Position numbers and translations under genes: made by a program | The notes under the pieces: generated by a model | Databases searched by the model: none | What the model saw: the letters and a program-made list of their open reading frames with translations, nothing else | What the model was told of the DNA's origin: nothing | Shown here: piece by piece, positions 53,546 through 63,896 of the stretch | How positions within the stretch are numbered: position 1 is the stretch's first letter | Layout: every line of letters begins with the position of its first letter | Assembly (NCBI GenBank): GCA_947259115.1 | Contig: CAMYKS010000021.1 | Span: forward strand, 40,550 to 104,549 | Direction: 5' to 3' | Source: an uncultured Desulfobulbaceae bacterium | GTDB taxonomy: Bacteria > Desulfobacterota > Desulfobulbia > Desulfobulbales > BM004 | DNA length: 64,000 nt

Positions 53546-55636
53546 TTATTTAACTGCCGACTGCATCTTGGAAAAATCTCCCACTCCGAGAAACAGCCTT
53601 GAGATGGCGCTCAACAGGTTAAGCCTGTTTTTCTGCAAGGATTCATCTTCCGTCATGACCATAACCTCATCAAAAAAGTCATCCACGGGTTCTTTCATGC
53701 GCAGGATCACTTCCAAGGCTTTACCGTACTCCTTAGCCTGCAGGAAAGGCTTTGCCGTATTCTGCACGGTTGCTAATGCTTCATAAAGATTGCGTTCAGC
53801 ATCTTCCTGCAGAAGTTCCCTGACTATTTCCGTCTCGTGGTGCCCTTTAATGATATTCATAACACGCTTGAATGAAGCTGCCAGAACTGTAAAAGCTGCC
53901 TGCTCACGTATTGCCGCCAGTGCATCTATCCTGGCCCGGCAATCAACGGGATCATCAAAGGAAACAGACGTTACCGCCTCAACAGCAGAGGCGGGAATTC
54001 CCCGTCCACTTAGATCGTTGACAAACCTGCCCTTTATAAAATCAATAATCATCCTCTGCGCAGCTGTTTTCTCCCCAGTCAGTTTATCGTCATAAAGCTC
54101 TATAGCTGCAGCAACTGCTTCTGAGAGTGACAATGTAAAGCCGTGCCCTTCAATAATGTGCAGGAGCCCAAGGGCCAGCCTTCTGAGACCAAAGGGATCG
54201 GTAGTGCCAGTGGGCACCTGGCCTATGCCGAAACACCCTGCAATGGTATCAAGACGGTCTGCCATACCGGTCAAGGCGCCTGGTATTTCCGTTGGCAGAT
54301 CTCCTCCCGCCCTTACCGGCAAATAATGTTCGAGTATTGCTGTTGCCACCTCGGGGGATTCATTATCCAACAGGGCATAATCCCTGCCCATCACCCCCTG
54401 CAGGGAGGGGAATTCATTCACCATGGCAGTGAGCAGGTCTGCTTTCGCCAGGGTCGCAGCCCGCTCGGCCATGTCTTTATACTCCGGCGCAAGTTCCTGC
54501 GCCAGGATAGAGGCCAGCTTGGCAACCCTTTTCGTTTTCTCAAGCATAGTGCCTAGTTTTGCCTGAAATATAAGTCCGGAAAGATCATTGACCCGGTCCG
54601 CAAGCTTTCTGTTCCTATCATCCTTGAAGAAGAAAAAAGCGTCCTCAAGACGAGCCCGCAATACCCGCTGGTGCCCTTCGGCAGCAAGCTTGGCATCAGT
54701 GACACGGGTGTTGTTAACCGCCACAAAATTAGCTAAAAGCCTACCCTCCGCATCTGTGACACAAAAATACTTCTGATGTTCCCGCATGGCAGTGATAAGA
54801 ACATCGTCCGGAAGTTCCAAGAAACGCTCTTCAAAGGTACCGCAGACCCCGTGGGGATATTCCACCAGGTTGGTCACCGTATCAACAAGCACTTCATCCT
54901 GCAGTATCCCGCCCCCCCCAACTCCCCTTCTCTCCGCAGCAGCCCGCTTAATTTCATCAATTACTCTTTGGCGTCGCTCTTGCAGGTCAACCAGCACATG
55001 GTTTTGCCTCAGGACATCGACATACTGGGTATAATCCGTCACCTCTATGGCAGGGGCAGGTGACATGAACCGGTGCCCTCTTGTCGTCGTACCGCTTGTT
55101 ATACCCCCTACCTGAAGATCTATCTTCTTACCCCCGAAAAGTGCCAGCAGCCAATGAATCGGTCGGGCAAACGAGGTCTCCCCTCCACCCCAGCGCATTG
55201 ATTTCGGAAAGGGCAACCTCTCGATAAGCCCCTGCAGGATTTCCGGCAGGAGGTTTTCCGTCTTTGCACCCTTTCTTTGTCTGATGAGCTGGACGTACTC
55301 ACCCTTTGGCGTGTTGACAATCTTCAAGTCTTCAACTGCAGCACCTTTGGAGCGGGCAAAGCCAATCGCAGCCTTGGTCGGGTTGTTGTCAGCATCAAAA
55401 GCAGCTTTTTTGGCAGGCCCCAGGAACTCCTCTTCACGGTCGGGTTGCTGCATAACCAGACCTTTAACACAAATGGTAAGGCGCCTCGGAGTAGCGGCCG
55501 TACAAATCATTTCATAGGGCAAATCCTGCGCCTCCAGCTTTGCAGCCATGGCCTTTTGCATGTTCTCCAGGGCGGGGACGATGAATCCGGCTGGAATTTC
55601 TTCAGAGCCAATTTCAAGGAGTAACTCGTTCTGCAT
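53546..55636 (-). CDS. glyS: Glycyl-tRNA synthetase beta subunit
   Basis: Beta chain of the alpha2beta2 glycyl-tRNA synthetase, 696 residues, full length. ELLLEIGSEEIPAGFIVPAL at the start, the central MREHQKYFCVTDAEG block and the C-terminal anticodon-binding region (FDEVMVMTEDESLQKNRLNLL) are typical. The catalytic alpha subunit gene glyQ, usually adjacent, is not next to it; folE2 lies upstream instead, so glyQ must be elsewhere. Confidence 0.96.
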   Translation of the reverse strand: MQNELLLEIGSEEIPAGFIVPALENMQKAMAAKLEAQDLPYEMICTAATPRRLTICVKGLVMQQPDREEEFLGPAKKAAFDADNNPTKAAIGFARSKGAAVEDLKIVNTPKGEYVQLIRQRKGAKTENLLPEILQGLIERLPFPKSMRWGGGETSFARPIHWLLALFGGKKIDLQVGGITSGTTTRGHRFMSPAPAIEVTDYTQYVDVLRQNHVLVDLQERRQRVIDEIKRAAAERRGVGGGGILQDEVLVDTVTNLVEYPHGVCGTFEERFLELPDDVLITAMREHQKYFCVTDAEGRLLANFVAVNNTRVTDAKLAAEGHQRVLRARLEDAFFFFKDDRNRKLADRVNDLSGLIFQAKLGTMLEKTKRVAKLASILAQELAPEYKDMAERAATLAKADLLTAMVNEFPSLQGVMGRDYALLDNESPEVATAILEHYLPVRAGGDLPTEIPGALTGMADRLDTIAGCFGIGQVPTGTTDPFGLRRLALGLLHIIEGHGFTLSLSEAVAAAIELYDDKLTGEKTAAQRMIIDFIKGRFVNDLSGRGIPASAVEAVTSVSFDDPVDCRARIDALAAIREQAAFTVLAASFKRVMNIIKGHHETEIVRELLQEDAERNLYEALATVQNTAKPFLQAKEYGKALEVILRMKEPVDDFFDEVMVMTEDESLQKNRLNLLSAISRLFLGVGDFSKMQSAVK

Positions 55637-55707
55637 AGTCTCTTTTCAGTTTTATTATTAGATAGTTGTGATTTTTAAATTTACCCGCTGACAGATATGC
55701 CCAAAGT

Positions 55708-56493
55708 TCAGCCAGTGGCTGCCTGTTCCTGCGGCCCGTCCAGAATGGCAAAAGTCTTATAGCCTTCAGACAGGTTTTCTACTGTTACGGAAAAAATAAG
55801 GATATCATTATTGGCGGAAAACTTACTTCCCAGGGCTTTGGCAATTTTCTCCACCGATAATATTGTTTCCTGCGGCAAATGATCCGTTGCGGGTAAACTT
55901 TTACTGTCTTCCCGCCCCTGGATAAAACGGCTCTGTCCGATCACCTCTTCAACCATCTGGATAATATCCTCAATCCAGATAAAATTACGGTATTGAATAC
56001 TTATAACAGCATTACCCCAATGTCCCGGGGAACGCGGCAACCCCTCACCATTACACATGCGCAAAGGCGATGTTATGGGTACACTGATCTGCAGTTCAAG
56101 TTCATAACTTTCATCAAGTACCCCGAGCATTTTACATTGATAACCGCCAATACCGATGGCATTGGCATTGGACATTTTCTGTTTTACAAAATAGGGGAAC
56201 TCAATTTCCAGATGTGCAGACTCTGCATCCAGCCTGGTTTTCATTTCATCCAGGATCAGGCGCAGATTCTTGATGTCAAACTCTCCATGAAACTGATTCA
56301 GGATCTCAATGAAGCGGCTCATATGGGTGCCTTTGAACCGGTGCGGCAGGTTAACGAACATATTGAAATTCGCAACGGTACGCTGCAATTTCTTGGCCTT
56401 GTCCAGCACCATAATCGGGTAGGTGATATCCTTGACCCCCACCTTCTGTATATTTATGCGCCGGTGGTCTCGCTGGCTTTGGATATCCTTCAT
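55708..56493 (-). CDS. folE2: FolE2, GTP cyclohydrolase type IB
   Basis: Opens the folate/queuosine path by converting GTP to dihydroneopterin triphosphate. Metal-flexible type of 261 residues. DIQSQRDHRRINIQKVGVKD at the start is the FolE2 signature, followed by ITSPLRMCNGEGL, where the cysteine is a likely metal ligand, and the NAVISIQYR strand. The extended C terminus has no clear extra domain. It is 71 bases upstream of glyS on the same strand. Confidence 0.92.
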   Translation of the reverse strand: MKDIQSQRDHRRINIQKVGVKDITYPIMVLDKAKKLQRTVANFNMFVNLPHRFKGTHMSRFIEILNQFHGEFDIKNLRLILDEMKTRLDAESAHLEIEFPYFVKQKMSNANAIGIGGYQCKMLGVLDESYELELQISVPITSPLRMCNGEGLPRSPGHWGNAVISIQYRNFIWIEDIIQMVEEVIGQSRFIQGREDSKSLPATDHLPQETILSVEKIAKALGSKFSANNDILIFSVTVENLSEGYKTFAILDGPQEQAATG

Positions 56494-56535
56494 GGCAGAG
56501 ATCTGATCAGTATGGATAATAAAAATTGCTTAACA

Positions 56536-56889
56536 TTATTTTGCGAGATAACGGTGGACTGCTTCTTTCAGTTCACTCAGGTCAGAAGATTTAACAATAT
56601 ACTCATCCGAGGCCCAAGCCCCCAGATCCTGCTTATACTCATGGTATGCCGTACTCAGAATAATCGGCAGCTTTGGATTTACTTCCTTCATCTGGCGCAG
56701 AACTTCAATGCCGTTCATATCCGGCATGTTTATATCCAGAATAACCAGGTCGGGAGATATTATCTTGAATTTTTCCAGGGCGTCTGTTCCCCTGAGCGAC
56801 GAATGGACCTCATACCCTTCTTCTTCGAACTCCTCACGGTATAAGAGATGGATGCTTTCCTCGTCATCAACAAGCAGGATTTTCTTCAT
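56536..56889 (-). CDS. Single-domain response regulator
   Basis: A 117-residue CheY-like receiver with no output domain. The acidic pocket (LLVDDEES), the phospho-acceptor Asp in LVILDINMPDMNG, the switch residue in ILSTAY and the lysine in YIVKSSD are all present. The ATG at 56889 gives the standard MKKILLVDD start; the 24 extra residues in the track are rejected. No kinase adjoins it. It probably acts by binding a partner protein. Confidence 0.92.
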   Translation of the reverse strand: MKKILLVDDEESIHLLYREEFEEEGYEVHSSLRGTDALEKFKIISPDLVILDINMPDMNGIEVLRQMKEVNPKLPIILSTAYHEYKQDLGAWASDEYIVKSSDLSELKEAVHRYLAK

Positions 56890-57023
56890 TATTTGCCTCA
56901 GCGCAATAGTATTAAATACCACTTGTAGCGGCCCCTTCAGTATAACTTCAGGCCCGCACAATTCTTATTTAAGATCTACTAAAAATTATATCAAACAGCA
57001 AATATCCTGGGATCCGATCAGTA

Positions 57024-58028
57024 TTATTTAGCAAAGGCCTCTCTTATATAAACTGCAGCATCTTCCGGAGGCATGGGGTTGATATAGAATCCGGAGCCCC
57101 ATTCAAAGCCTGCTGTTGTAGTCAACTTCGGACGTATCTCGAAATGCCAGTGAAAATATTCCAGCGGCTCGGAATGCAGCGGTGCTCCATGAAGCACGAA
57201 GTTGAAAGGAGCATTCGGAATACAGGCATCCAATCGCTTCATGGTTTCTGAAAATATTTCCGCCAGTGCGGCAAATGCAAAATCGCTTGTATGTATATAT
57301 GAAGAGGAATGTTTTTTGGGAAGAATCCACATCTCGAACGGTGAACGGGGAGCAAAGGGCATGAGGGTGATAAAATGTTCATTTTCGCATACCACCCGGA
57401 TTTTTTCACGCTGTTCCTGGCGGATAATATCGCAAAAAATACAGCGTTCCTTGTACTTAAAATAGTTAAGACTGCCGTCCAGTTCAGAGACGATCATGCG
57501 GGGCAGAATCGGCAAAGCCACTAACTGTGAATGGGAGTGCTCAAGGGAGGCACCGGCAAGTTTGCCGCTGTTTTTAAAGACCATTACATATTTGAAGCGG
57601 GGATCACGACCCAGATCCACCAATCGATCCCGGAAGGCCCAGAAAACATCGATCAGGCGCTCAGGAGACAGGGTGATAAATGTATCTTCGTGCTTGGGGC
57701 TTTCTATTATTACTTCATGGGCGCCGATGCCGTTCATTTTATCGTAGATCCCAACTCCTTCTTTGTTGAGACCTCCTTCTATGACCAGCGCGGGATATTT
57801 ATTCGGCACCACCCTGAGTTCCCAACCCGGGGAATTAGGTGGTTGGGACGGGTTACGACCGTAGGCGAGGACTTCTGCCGGAGTGGTATTTTCATTGCCA
57901 GGACAGAGAGGACAAAAACCTCCCTTGACTATCTGTTCCTGAACAACAAAATCTGTGGGACGTCGGCTTCGCTCCTTGGCAATGATTATCCAGCGGCCGA
58001 GGATTGGATCCTTACGTAGCTCTGGCAT
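57024..58028 (-). CDS. galT: Galactose-1-phosphate uridylyltransferase
   Basis: HIT-superfamily nucleotidyltransferase of 334 residues. The N-terminal PELRKDPILGRWIIIAKERS and CPLCPGNENTTP, the active site SLEHSHSQLVALP, and the C-terminal FHWHFEIRPKL fit the GalT family. Compared with E. coli GalT (HPHxQ), the HSHSQ form is common in bacterial and archaeal relatives, some of which may prefer other sugar phosphates. No other gal genes are near. It is 6 bases after the dksA-like gene. Confidence 0.88.
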   Translation of the reverse strand: MPELRKDPILGRWIIIAKERSRRPTDFVVQEQIVKGGFCPLCPGNENTTPAEVLAYGRNPSQPPNSPGWELRVVPNKYPALVIEGGLNKEGVGIYDKMNGIGAHEVIIESPKHEDTFITLSPERLIDVFWAFRDRLVDLGRDPRFKYVMVFKNSGKLAGASLEHSHSQLVALPILPRMIVSELDGSLNYFKYKERCIFCDIIRQEQREKIRVVCENEHFITLMPFAPRSPFEMWILPKKHSSSYIHTSDFAFAALAEIFSETMKRLDACIPNAPFNFVLHGAPLHSEPLEYFHWHFEIRPKLTTTAGFEWGSGFYINPMPPEDAAVYIREAFAK

Positions 58029-58034
58029 GTTATT

Positions 58035-58400
58035 TTAGGGTTGGGCATGTTCTTTTTCGTGCTGTTCCTGCGCGGTTTTACATTTAACACACAGTGTAGT
58101 AACCGGCCTGGCCTCGAGGCGCTTGATGGAAATATCCTCGTCACAGCTTTCACAAATTCCGTAAGTTCCGTTATCCAAGCGTTCAAGGGCCTCCTTGATC
58201 TTGGCAAGCAGCTTTCTTTCACGATCACGGATGCGCAGTTCAAAATTGCGATTCGATTCTGCCGTGGCCCTGTCTGCAGGATCGGGATAATTATCACTCT
58301 GGTCAGTCATTTCCAACAGAGTTTTTTCTGCTTCGTTCAATATGTCCTGGCTCATGCCTTCGAGCTTTTCCTTGAAATGTGCCTGATTTTTTTTGTCCAT
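58035..58400 (-). CDS. DksA/TraR-family zinc-finger regulator
   Basis: A 121-residue coiled-coil protein ending in a C4 zinc finger (CESCDEDISIKRLEARPVTTLCVKC). The coiled-coil tip carries the DPADRATAES acidic motif, which in DksA reaches into the RNA polymerase channel and works with ppGpp. It is shorter than E. coli DksA (151) but of usual deltaproteobacterial length. The start has no strong ribosome site. Confidence 0.9.
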   Translation of the reverse strand: MDKKNQAHFKEKLEGMSQDILNEAEKTLLEMTDQSDNYPDPADRATAESNRNFELRIRDRERKLLAKIKEALERLDNGTYGICESCDEDISIKRLEARPVTTLCVKCKTAQEQHEKEHAQP

Positions 58401-58677
58401 AATTTCTACTCCAGATGTGTCCTAAAAAGATTCTCTAAATATCATCTTTTTGCTGCAAACTTTTCCAAAAAACAGAACTCTTGTTCCTTTCTCTCAGATG
58501 GTGCAAACATATGCCAATTTGCCACCACTATTATGAAGGAGTCGAATATTATTGATTTGGCTGTCTTTGTCAATAGCTTTACACATATCATCCACTTATT
58601 GAAGATACTCTTAATACAGCAACAAAGCCTTTATCTCAGCGCCAGTCTTGCCTGCAGATGGTATCGTAAAAAAAAAC

Positions 58678-59808
58678 TTATTTCGCCTTGCGGCCAAGAT
58701 GTAATAATTTCTTAAGAAGTCCCTCTTCACTGCCCTTTTCTTTTTTTCTTTCCAATTCACCAAACTCCTGCAGGAGTTCCTTCTGCCTTTTAGTCAATTT
58801 ATTGGGAGTTACTGTCTTTACCTCTACGATCATATCACCACGGCCATGACCTCTTAAGTGCGGCACCCCTTCATTTTTCAGGGTAAATCTCTCTCCGGTC
58901 TGTGTTGCTTTGGGAATCTTCAGTTTCCTTGTCCCATGGATAGTCGGAACTTCCAGGTTGCAGCCCAGGGCCGCCTGATCAAAACCCAAAGGATACTGGC
59001 AATAGATCAAGTCTCCTTCACGATGAAAAAATTCGTGGGGATCAACATATATAATAACATAAAGGTCGCCGGCCGGCCCTCCTTTACGCCCACCCTCACC
59101 AGTATCCCGCAAGCGCATCTTGGCACCGGTATCAACTCCGGCAGGTATTTTCAGTGAGACCTTTTTTTTACTTTTAACCAGTCCGAGACCATCGCAGTCA
59201 ACACACGGATCTTCAATTATTTCTCCTTCACCGCGGCACTGTGGGCAGGTGGTGCTCATTCTGAAAAATCCCTGGGCCCTGACCACCTGGCCCCTGCCCT
59301 GGCAAGCTGAACAGGTAACCGGCTTGTGACCGGGGCGCAGGCCCGTTCCTTCACAGGTCCAGCAGGTGTCTGGCCTCTCTATCTCAACATCCTTGGATAT
59401 CCCATGCACTGCCTCCATAAATGAGATGGACAGGTCATAGCGCAAATCCGCCCCCCGCATGGGTCCCTGTTTTGAACGCCGCGTCTCGGCTCTGCCAAAA
59501 CCGAAAATATCTCCAAAAATATCCCCAAAGTTGGAAAATATATCCTCGAAGTCGGGGCCCTGATATCCTCTGCTCTTCAGACCCTCATGGCCATAGGTGT
59601 CGTAAATCTGGCGTTTATTGCTGTCACTGAGAATCTCGTAAGCCTCGGTGGACTGCTTGAACTTATCTTCTGCTTCCTTGTCTCCGGGATTGCGGTCCGG
59701 GTGAAACTGCATCGCCAGCTTGCGGTAAGCCTTTTTTATCTCAGCAGCAGAGGCCGACCTGGAAACGCCAAGCACCTCGTAATAGTCTAGCTCCATGGTG
59801 GTATTCAA
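58678..59808 (-). CDS. dnaJ: DnaJ chaperone
   Basis: Hsp40 co-chaperone of DnaK, 376 residues. The J domain with HPD ([10 protein letters not shown]), a short G/F region ([15 protein letters not shown]), a zinc domain with four CxxCxGxG-type motifs ([32 protein letters not shown]) and the C-terminal substrate domains are all present. The TTG at 59808 has AAGGAG six bases upstream and overlaps the rpoZ stop (TTGA), so it is the preferred start; the ATG four codons later is an alternative. dnaK is not here. Confidence 0.95.
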   Translation of the reverse strand: MNTTMELDYYEVLGVSRSASAAEIKKAYRKLAMQFHPDRNPGDKEAEDKFKQSTEAYEILSDSNKRQIYDTYGHEGLKSRGYQGPDFEDIFSNFGDIFGDIFGFGRAETRRSKQGPMRGADLRYDLSISFMEAVHGISKDVEIERPDTCWTCEGTGLRPGHKPVTCSACQGRGQVVRAQGFFRMSTTCPQCRGEGEIIEDPCVDCDGLGLVKSKKKVSLKIPAGVDTGAKMRLRDTGEGGRKGGPAGDLYVIIYVDPHEFFHREGDLIYCQYPLGFDQAALGCNLEVPTIHGTRKLKIPKATQTGERFTLKNEGVPHLRGHGRGDMIVEVKTVTPNKLTKRQKELLQEFGELERKKEKGSEEGLLKKLLHLGRKAK

Positions 59809-60086
59809 GCTGACTCCTTGACTCTTTGTTTATCTGTATCGTTTACAGCATCATTCGCCGCATCATCAACCTCAAGCTTCGGCAGTTCCAGGATGTTATC
59901 AAATGTAACTGTGCCCGCGGCAATCTCCCGCAGGGCCATGACAACTTCCTTGTTTTTTCTCTGGGGGATCAATAATGGGGCCCCCTGCCGCCTTTGCTTA
60001 ATGCGCTCAACCGCGAGACTAACAAGGCTGAAACGGTTGTCATCACCAATCTTTTCCAAACAGTCTTCGACTGTAATACGCGCCAT
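59805..60086 (-). CDS. rpoZ: RNA polymerase omega subunit
   Basis: Small RNA polymerase subunit of 93 residues. The ATG at 60086 follows AAGGAGG and gives the usual [22 protein letters not shown] start; the track ORF adds 23 spurious residues. The core [15 protein letters not shown] and the [10 protein letters not shown] helix match omega. The acidic tail ([13 protein letters not shown]) is somewhat long. It overlaps dnaJ by 4 bases. Confidence 0.95.
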   Translation of the reverse strand: MARITVEDCLEKIGDDNRFSLVSLAVERIKQRRQGAPLLIPQRKNKEVVMALREIAAGTVTFDNILELPKLEVDDAANDAVNDTDKQRVKESA

Positions 60087-60210
60087 AGGTAAAATCCTCC
60101 TTAAAGTAAATAACAGGCTTAAGGTTCCAGCCCTAAACCTGTTGAATATAATCATTAATAGGAAAATAACAAAGTATTTTTACAAATGAATTGAAGAAAC
60201 AGTTTGCCTT

Positions 60211-61587
<1,377 letters not shown>

Positions 61588-61661
61588 TTATTTTGCGACA
61601 GCAACAATAGTCAAAGGTCTTCCAAAAGTCAATCGGACCTGATTCGATTCCTTACTGATTC

Positions 61662-61690
61662 TTGACACCCTTTTTGAAATGCCGTAGATT
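61662..61690 (+). promoter_or_regulatory. Candidate promoter of the tat genes
   Basis: TTGACA at 61662 and TAGATT at 61685 with a 17-base spacer, about 140 bases before the tatA/B-like start. The rest of the 61510-61831 gap shows no gene; the minus-strand ORF 61588-62025 is largely the complement of the tat gene. Confidence 0.45.
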
Positions 61691-61831
61691 GTGGCTGCAT
61701 TGAAAATCAATTGGGTTGTCTTGCTGAAGAACCTGTTCCGCCCCTGTAGCGAGTTTCCTAAAAAATTTACCATAAGGGATTGGGGCAATTTGTTAAATTC
61801 AATTTTTTTAGTCTGCTGAGAGGTAATTGCA

Positions 61832-62218
61832 TTGTTTGGCATAGGGCTTCCTGAACTTATCCTTATCATGGCCGTGGCCTTGATTGTTGTCGGACCGGAA
61901 AAACTGCCGGAGTTGGCCAAAGCACTTGGCAAGGGTATTGTTGAGCTGAAAAAAGCGGCCTCAAGCCTGAAGGAAAGCTTCGAAGAGGACGATGAAGAAA
62001 AACCGGCCTGGGACCAGCAGGACATGGATCAACACCCAAACAAACTGCTTGAGGCTTACAATAACCTGCCGGAAGATGTCATGCCGGATAAACCGGGACA
62101 GGCGCTTTCTGAAAAAAACGATGTTGATGCAGGGTCAACTGCTGTAACGGAAGAAACCGACAGCACCGCATCTGCAGAAGCAGAAACCAAGAGTGAGGAA
62201 ATAAAGAGTAAAACATGA
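61832..62218 (+). CDS. tatB: Twin-arginine translocase TatA/TatB-type subunit
   Basis: A 128-residue protein with an N-terminal membrane helix and the TatA/B opening [21 protein letters not shown], then an amphipathic helix ([20 protein letters not shown]) and a long acidic, disordered tail. The length and the FGIGLPE start suit TatB best, but a TatA role is not excluded since no second copy is here. The start is TTG after GAGAGG. It overlaps tatC by 4 bases (ATGA). The Tat pathway is needed to export NapA and NapG. Confidence 0.9.
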   Translation: MFGIGLPELILIMAVALIVVGPEKLPELAKALGKGIVELKKAASSLKESFEEDDEEKPAWDQQDMDQHPNKLLEAYNNLPEDVMPDKPGQALSEKNDVDAGSTAVTEETDSTASAEAETKSEEIKSKT

Positions 62219-62964
62219 TCACCTCCTCGGCCCACCTTGAGGAATTGCGCCGCAGGCTGATAGTCTCATTTGGAGCAATATTTCTCTTTGCAGCCCTTTC
62301 ATATATTTTCGCTGAGCAGATTGCCCGCTTCTTCATGACCCCCCTTTTCCTTGCCTCACCGACCCTGGTCAAGCTTGTTTATACCAACCTGACAGAGGCA
62401 TTTATCACTTACCTCAAACTCGCTATCCTCCTTGGTATTATTTTCAGCATCCCTGTCCTGCTCTATGAACTGTGGATGTTTGTGGCGCCGGGCCTGCATG
62501 GCAATGAGAAAAAGACTGTCCTGACCGTAGTTTTCTGGGCCACCCTGCTTTTTGCCGGGGGAGCATGCTTTGCCTTTTTTATTGTCCTGCCCCGGACCCT
62601 GCATTTTTTCATGGGGTTTGCAAATCCCCAGCTCACTGCACTGCCAAAGCTTTCCGGCTACCTTACATTTGTGGCCCGCACTTCCCTTGCCTTTGGTCTA
62701 GCTTTTGAAATCCCTTTTCTGATGGTGGCGGCAGCTAAAATAGGTTGGGTCAAACGCAGTTATTTTTCAACAAAACGCAAATACTTTTATCCGGCGATCC
62801 TGCTGCTCTCTGTTCTTCTTGCTGCAGGTGAACTCATGGCAGCAGTCCTGCTCTGCCTGCCGCTTTTTGCCCTGTATGAAACAGGCATTTTAATCATCAA
62901 GCTCTTTACCAAAAAACCGGTCAATAATGATGTTCAATCAACTGACCTGAACAACAATGAATAA
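62215..62964 (+). CDS. tatC: Twin-arginine translocase subunit TatC
   Basis: Multi-spanning core of the Tat translocase, 249 residues with six membrane helices. The N-terminal [12 protein letters not shown] motif recognises twin-arginine signals. [20 protein letters not shown] and the [13 protein letters not shown] block are conserved. It overlaps tatB. Confidence 0.96.
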   Translation: MITSSAHLEELRRRLIVSFGAIFLFAALSYIFAEQIARFFMTPLFLASPTLVKLVYTNLTEAFITYLKLAILLGIIFSIPVLLYELWMFVAPGLHGNEKKTVLTVVFWATLLFAGGACFAFFIVLPRTLHFFMGFANPQLTALPKLSGYLTFVARTSLAFGLAFEIPFLMVAAAKIGWVKRSYFSTKRKYFYPAILLLSVLLAAGELMAAVLLCLPLFALYETGILIIKLFTKKPVNNDVQSTDLNNNE

Positions 62965-62972
62965 AATAAAAA

Positions 62973-63191
62973 ATGGAAGAATACTTTTTTGACTACCGCG
63001 ACGACATCCTGGAGGCGACCCGCGACATCAGGCTACGGCTTAAAGTGGCCAAGTCGGGTCATTGCATCAATTTTGTCTGCAACGAAGACCAGATTTTCAA
63101 GTTCCTGCGTGAGATAACTTTTAATGGTGCTGTAATTACCAGCCAAGAATCCACCGAAGAAGGTGTATATATAATCCTGCAGAAAAGCTGA
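62973..63191 (+). CDS. Small hypothetical protein downstream of tatC
   Basis: A 72-residue soluble protein I do not recognise. It starts 8 bases after tatC without a good ribosome site. The sequence alternates helix and strand (EATRDIRLRLKVA, HCINFVCNEDQIFKFLREI, GVYIILQKS) and has two cysteines. Its place suggests co-transcription with tatBC. Confidence 0.6.
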   Translation: MEEYFFDYRDDILEATRDIRLRLKVAKSGHCINFVCNEDQIFKFLREITFNGAVITSQESTEEGVYIILQKS

Positions 63192-63195
63192 AAGA

Positions 63196-63227
63196 GGCTG
63201 CAAGCTTTATATACAATAATTGCAGCC
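63196..63227 (+). terminator. Weak hairpin after the tat genes
   Basis: GGCTGCAA and TTGCAGCC form a perfect 8-bp stem around a 16-base loop, directly after the stop at 63191. No T run follows, so it may stabilise the 3' end or be a weak terminator. Confidence 0.35.
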
Positions 63228-63339
63228 AATCTCTCGCCGCTTCGCTGCTGCCGATTCACTGCCGTTCTGCTGAGTTGCTGCTCTGCAATGGGTGGATTAT
63301 TTTGCGCTGCCCGCAAAGAACGGGCGCTTCGGAAAGCCG

Positions 63340-63470
63340 ACCCCTTTCATACCCCCTCTGAGTTGAAGTTTATAGCCCTCAGGTAAGCGACCGAAGGGGA
63401 GACTCCGAGGGGGTTTATACCCCTCAAGGGGGCACTAAAAAGAGTACCCTGTATTTAAGGGCACACTAAA
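63340..63470. repeat. Palindromic repeat copy B
   Basis: The core at 63376-63414 (CCCTCAGGTAAGCGACCG ... AGACTCCGAGGGGGT) differs from copy A by about two positions in 39. It is surrounded by related short hairpins (TACCCCTCAAGGGGGC and TACCCTGTATTTAAGGGC). It lies in the intergenic stretch between the tat operon and the SAP-domain gene. Confidence 0.8.
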
Positions 63471-63498
63471 AACAAGGATAATAAACAGAATTTAACAT

Positions 63499-63537
63499 AA
63501 AAAAAGCCGAGCTGTCTCTCAGAGAACTCGGCTTTTT
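63499..63537 (-). terminator. Intrinsic terminator of the SAP-domain gene
   Basis: GCCGAG and CTCGGC form a stem (with extra pairing of CTCTC and GAGAG) flanked by A7 and T5, so on the minus strand it ends in seven T, about 20 bases after the stop of the next gene. It may work both ways. Confidence 0.85.
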
Positions 63538-63558
63538 ACAGTCATACTGATGATGGGC

Positions 63559-63738
63559 TTAGTTACAGTCAGAGAGCCATAGGCAGTTCTCCTGACCGCA
63601 GAAACTTGCTGCACCGGTTTGAAAACAAGGAGTGTTCTCCTCAGCCGTCTGGATTGTTCGAACCAGTTCCGCCTTTTTCCTTTTGCCTACTTTCAGTCCC
63701 ATATTCCTTGCAATACCTTGAATCTCTTTTACAGTCAT
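63559..63738 (-). CDS. SAP-domain protein with a Cys-rich tail
   Basis: A 59-residue protein. The ATG at 63738 follows AGAGGAGGTGCAAAA; the 122-residue track ORF begins before this site and its extra sequence is not protein-like. Residues 1-35 (VKEIQGIARNMGLKVGKRKKAELVRTIQ) are a SAP/LEM-like helix-extended-helix often used for nucleic-acid binding. The last 25 residues have four cysteines (PCF, FCGQENCLW, DC) that may hold a metal. Similar small proteins occur in deltaproteobacteria. The role is unknown. Confidence 0.75.
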   Translation of the reverse strand: MTVKEIQGIARNMGLKVGKRKKAELVRTIQTAEENTPCFQTGAASFCGQENCLWLSDCN

Positions 63739-63896
63739 TTTTGCACCTCCTCTGTGCCATCTACTTAAATGAAAAAATATGCACCTAAAGCTTAAATTTA
63801 AAAACGCATGAAGATACGTTTTTGTTAATTGTCTGTCAATAGCTTTTTTAGATAACGTGTTGGAAATAGGATTGAAAAACTGAATTACATGGAAAT

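Noticed and set aside
61588-62025. 145-residue minus-strand ORF opposite tatB
   Set aside because: Most of it is the complement of the tat gene (serine-rich mirror of the charged tail) and it lacks a ribosome site.
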